NCBI RefSeq assembly: GCF_000383915.1
Contig: NZ_KB912942.1
Span: 1,209,846 to 1,273,845, forward strand
Direction: 5' to 3'
Length of the DNA: 64,000 nucleotides
Origin: Amycolatopsis benzoatilytica AK 16/65
GTDB taxonomy: Bacteria > Actinomycetota > Actinomycetes > Mycobacteriales > Pseudonocardiaceae
Positions 61,424 through 64,000 of the stretch are shown here, one piece after another. Position 1 is the first letter of the stretch. Every line of letters begins with the position of its first letter. A program made the position numbers and the translations under genes. The notes below the pieces were generated by a model. The model saw nothing but the letters and a program-made list of their open reading frames with translations, had not been told where the DNA came from and ran no database searches.

Positions 61424-63031
61424 TCAGACCGGCTTGGCCTGGTTCAGGTAGATGCCCGGGTAGCCCTGGGCGCGCACCCCGGTGATCGCCTTCGCGTCCC
61501 AGGCGGTGCCCATCTGGGTGAAGACGATCGGGTAGATCACCGCCTGTTCGGAGATCTGGTCGAACAGCTGCTGGTACAGGCCGGTCCGCTTCGCCTCATC
61601 GGTCTCGCCGGCGGCCTTGTCCTGCAGTGCGAGCAGCGCCTTCGCGTCGTCGCCGGTCCATCGCGCGTACTTCGTCATGATCGTGGACGTCGCGTCGTAG
61701 TAGTAGCGGACGAGCAGATCCGGGTCGTTGCCGAACTGCAACGGGTTGTTGGTGGTGGCCACCACCTGGAAGTCGTCGCCGTTGTCCAGCTTGGAGAACA
61801 GCGCCTTGGTGTCCTGGGAGTCCAAAGTGGTCTGCACGCCGACGGCGTCCCAGCCCTCCTTGATCACCTTCACGCAGTCCAGCACGAGCGAGGTGTTCGT
61901 GGTGGACAGCGAGATCTTCAGCCCGGACACGCCGGCGGCGGCGAGCAGCTGCTTGGCCTTGTCCGGGTTGTACTCGAAGCTTTCCGACGCGGGCTGCGAA
62001 CCGGGCAGCTTCGGGTTGATGAACGACGTGCCGGCGGTGCCGGTGCCGCGCAGGCCGATGTCGATCATCTTCTTCTTGTCGATCGCGTAGTGCAGCGCCT
62101 GGCGGACGCGCTTGTCCGTGAACGGCTCGTGCGTGGTGTTGAAAAGCAGGAAGAGGTTGTTGCCGCCGTCGGCGAATTCGACCGTGCGGCCTGCCTTGCG
62201 CAGCTGCTCGGCGTTGGCCGGCGGGATGTTCTCCGCGATCTGCGCGTCCGGGCGCGCGCCGGAGATGGCCGCCACCCGCGGTGCGGAGTCCACAATAGAC
62301 TTCCAGAGCATCTTGTCGTACGCGGCCGGGCGCGGGCCGTTGTAGCCGTCGAACTTCTCGAACGAGGTGTGCGAGAGCGGGGCCTGCTCGGTGATCCGGT
62401 ACGGCCCGGAGCCGACGACCTTGCCCGCGGCGGCCGCCTTCCAGTTGGTCTCGAACACGTGCTTCGGCACGATCTTGCAGATCTGGATCCGCTGCAGTGC
62501 GTACGGGAACGCGAACTTGAGCTTGAACTCGACGGTCTTCGCGTCGACCTTGGTCACCGACTCCAGCCACTGCGTGAAGAAGCTGTGGATGAGAACGTTC
62601 TCTTTCGGATCGAGCGCGCGGGCGTAGGTGAACACCACGTCGTCCGCGGTCACCGGCTGGCCGTCGTGCCATTTGGCGCCGTCTCGCAGTTCGAACCGGA
62701 GCGTGGTGCTCTTCAGGTCGGCCGGCAGCGCCTTGGCCAGTCCGGGGAAGGGAGCGCGGGTGATCGGATCACCTTCGACGAGCGATTCGTAGCAGTGCAG
62801 CATCGCGGCCATCGAGAACGCCGACGCGGTCTGCAGCGGGTCCCAGGTCTGGTTGTTGCCGTAACCGATCACCGCGGTGACCGAACCGGACGAGCTGCCG
62901 GTCTTGTTGGTCGACGCGGGACCGCCGCACGCGGCGAGCGTCGACGAAACCGCCGCGGCCGCGCCGGCGAGGCCGGCGTAGCGCAGCAAAGCGCGCCGGT
63001 TGAACGAAGTCCCCATGGCGGTTCGGGACAT
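61424..63031 (-). CDS. ABC importer substrate-binding lipoprotein (SBP family 5)
   Basis: A 535-residue cluster C binding protein. The N-terminus has twin arginines (FNRRALLRYAGLAGAAAAV) and a lipobox (STLAAC, Cys about 36), so it is exported and lipid-anchored. The domain I signature ELRDGAKWHDGQPVTADDVVFTYARAL identifies SBP family 5 (peptide, nickel, opine and SatA-type sialate binders). The ATG at 63031 follows AGGAGA and is preferred to an ATG at 63061. It is the first gene of the seven-gene operon and faces the regulator. Ligand assignment to sialic acid rests on context only. Confidence 0.93.
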   Translation of the reverse strand: MSRTAMGTSFNRRALLRYAGLAGAAAAVSSTLAACGGPASTNKTGSSSGSVTAVIGYGNNQTWDPLQTASAFSMAAMLHCYESLVEGDPITRAPFPGLAKALPADLKSTTLRFELRDGAKWHDGQPVTADDVVFTYARALDPKENVLIHSFFTQWLESVTKVDAKTVEFKLKFAFPYALQRIQICKIVPKHVFETNWKAAAAGKVVGSGPYRITEQAPLSHTSFEKFDGYNGPRPAAYDKMLWKSIVDSAPRVAAISGARPDAQIAENIPPANAEQLRKAGRTVEFADGGNNLFLLFNTTHEPFTDKRVRQALHYAIDKKKMIDIGLRGTGTAGTSFINPKLPGSQPASESFEYNPDKAKQLLAAAGVSGLKISLSTTNTSLVLDCVKVIKEGWDAVGVQTTLDSQDTKALFSKLDNGDDFQVVATTNNPLQFGNDPDLLVRYYYDATSTIMTKYARWTGDDAKALLALQDKAAGETDEAKRTGLYQQLFDQISEQAVIYPIVFTQMGTAWDAKAITGVRAQGYPGIYLNQAKPV

Positions 63032-63078
63032 GGCGTCTCCTGACTTGATGCGGTGGTCCACCCAGAAAGCGTTGGAAG

Positions 63079-63097
63079 TAGGACGTGGGACGTCCTA
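63079..63097. promoter_or_regulatory. operator copy 1 of the sialoside-type operon
   Basis: TAGGACGTGGGACGTCCTA has perfect 8-bp arms around GGG. It lies 48 bp upstream of the binding-protein start, in promoter range, and shares its core with a second copy near the regulator gene. Confidence 0.7.
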
Positions 63098-63175
63098 TGA
63101 CTTGCGCGAAACCCTAGGTCTCGTTTCCCGCCCGGTCAAGGGGTTCGTCCGCCGCTGCCGCGGGGCCGTGATCAT

Positions 63176-63189
63176 GACGTAGGATGTCC
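63176..63189. promoter_or_regulatory. operator copy 2, upstream of the GntR gene
   Basis: GACGTAGGATGTCC matches the core GACGTGGGACGTCC of copy 1 at 12 of 14 positions. It covers the ATG at 63184 and lies 45 bp upstream of the preferred GTG start at 63235, consistent with autoregulation. Confidence 0.6.
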
Positions 63190-63234
63190 TCAGATGGCGA
63201 CGTGCCAGGTGCAGTCAAGACCCCGGGAGAACGT

Positions 63235-63960
63235 GTGGCGCGCCCGCAACGCAGTGAAGAGATCACCAAGCAGATCATCGACCTGATCGTCGACCGGCAG
63301 CTGCCGACCGGCGCGCCGATGCCGACCGAGCTCAGTCTCGCCGAAGACCTCGGGGTCAGCCGGAACTCCGTCCGCGAGGCGGTGAAGGCGTTGCAGGCGC
63401 TCGGCATCGTCGAGGTCCGGCACGGATACGGGACGTTCGTCGGGGCCGCCGGGTCGGAGGCGCTGCAGACGTGGCTGCTGTTCCGGACGCGGAGCAGGGG
63501 CAGCACCGACGCCGGCCGGTTGCGGGACCTGCTGGAGGTCCGGGAAATGATCGAGACGGAGCTGACCTGCCGGGTCGCGCGGGAGCACCGGCCGGAGCTG
63601 ATCGCGGACCTGCAGGAGTGCGTGACGCGGATGCGCCGGAAAGGACCGGATGCCGCGGTCGCGGATCGGGAGTTTCACGACCTGATCTGCGCGGAGGCGG
63701 GGTTCGACCTGGCCCGGGAGCTGACCGGGTTGTTCTGGGATGTGTACCGGGCGGCGGAGGGCGAGATGGGCGGGCCGGTTTCCTCGTCGACGGCCACCGC
63801 CAAGCGGCATCAGGCGATCGTCGACGCGCTGGCGAGCGGAGACGCGGAGGAGGCCGCGGTGGCGGTGCACCGGCATTTCGACGAGGTGCGGAAGCGGGCG
63901 AAGGCGGGCCGGTACGGAGGGTTCGGAGAGGCTCGGCCGCAAGCTGCGCGCCTCGGCTGA
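63235..63960 (+). CDS. GntR-family regulator, FCD (FadR/NanR-like) type
   Basis: A 241-residue repressor-type protein. The winged helix is QIIDLIVDRQLPTGAPMPTELSLAEDLGVSRNSVREAVKALQALGIVEVRHGYGTFV. The FCD effector domain has the metal/ligand residues in DREFHDLICAEAG and the late H-x-x-I…VHRHFDEV helices. NanR, which responds to sialic acid, belongs to this subfamily. The GTG at 63235 has GGGAGA 5 bases upstream; the longer start at 63184 lies within an operator and has no clear site. It is divergent from the catabolic operon and probably represses it until an intermediate accumulates. Confidence 0.88.
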   Translation: MARPQRSEEITKQIIDLIVDRQLPTGAPMPTELSLAEDLGVSRNSVREAVKALQALGIVEVRHGYGTFVGAAGSEALQTWLLFRTRSRGSTDAGRLRDLLEVREMIETELTCRVAREHRPELIADLQECVTRMRRKGPDAAVADREFHDLICAEAGFDLARELTGLFWDVYRAAEGEMGGPVSSSTATAKRHQAIVDALASGDAEEAAVAVHRHFDEVRKRAKAGRYGGFGEARPQAARLG

Positions 63961-64000
63961 CGGAGTGGTCCGCTGCCGGAGGTGTGGCGGCTGACTCGTC

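Overview
The window is very GC-rich, uses GTG starts often, and packs its genes tightly on both strands. It reads as a chromosomal segment of a filamentous actinomycete. The gene set (SsgA-like protein, LigC with a stand-alone primase, single-chain acyl-CoA carboxylase, GlgA/GlgC pair, mycothiol-type DinB relatives) and a recurrent 'GTCCGTGAAGGG...TTGAGGGAATC' palindromic repeat suggest Pseudonocardiaceae, most likely Amycolatopsis. That placement is inference from style and content. No rRNA, tRNA, integrase, transposase or CRISPR array is visible, and the window looks like stable chromosome rather than an island.

Layout. 1-4.9 kb: the end of a DUF1015-type gene, the ligC-primC DNA repair pair, a CobW GTPase with a small Cys-containing protein, a flavodoxin and an ABM-domain protein behind a doubly operated promoter. 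5.3-12.3 kb: an MFS carrier, a PadR regulator with a collagen-like N-terminal half, dnaE and a DinB protein. 12.4-17.9 kb: one 1819-residue biotin carboxylase/carboxyltransferase. 18.7-23.1 kb: an SsgA-like protein, a glycosyltransferase, a flippase-like membrane protein, a lipoprotein carboxylesterase and a maleylpyruvate-isomerase-like protein. 23.2-26.9 kb: an SAH riboswitch and metH. 27-30.4 kb: a MarR/glutamate-synthase-like divergent pair and an anti-sigma antagonist/kinase pair. 30.6-38.3 kb: an acyl-CoA ligase, a class A penicillin-binding protein, a MarR-ABC exporter operon and a LysE/LysG-type divergent pair. 38.4-44.6 kb: a 1379-residue TPR membrane protein converging on an SRPBCC/acyl-CoA synthetase fusion. 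44.9-52.4 kb: a ZIP transporter behind DtxR-like boxes, a universal stress protein, a PrmC-like methyltransferase, glgA-glgC, a small membrane protein, a macrolide-type glycosyltransferase and a secreted SGNH hydrolase.

52.8-64 kb is a coherent catabolic locus. A seven-gene minus-strand operon encodes a peptide/opine-family ABC importer (lipoprotein, permease, fused permease-ATPase, ATPase), a NanA/DapA-family aldolase, a GH42 beta-galactosidase and a secreted GH33 sialidase. It is divergent from a GntR/FCD regulator, with two copies of a GACGT-n-GG-ayGTCC operator between them. The simplest reading is release, uptake and cleavage of sialic acid or a sialyl-galactoside. The four-gene transporter with one permease-ATPase fusion resembles the SatABCD/SiaEFGI type of sialic acid importer.

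The main non-coding signals are a family of palindromic interspersed repeats in eight intergenic spaces (two sequence subfamilies, mostly at gene 3' ends), a 30-bp tandem array of the same family, a 32-bp perfect-arm hairpin between the SGNH hydrolase and sialidase genes, a clear SAH riboswitch with its expression platform, and several palindromic operators.
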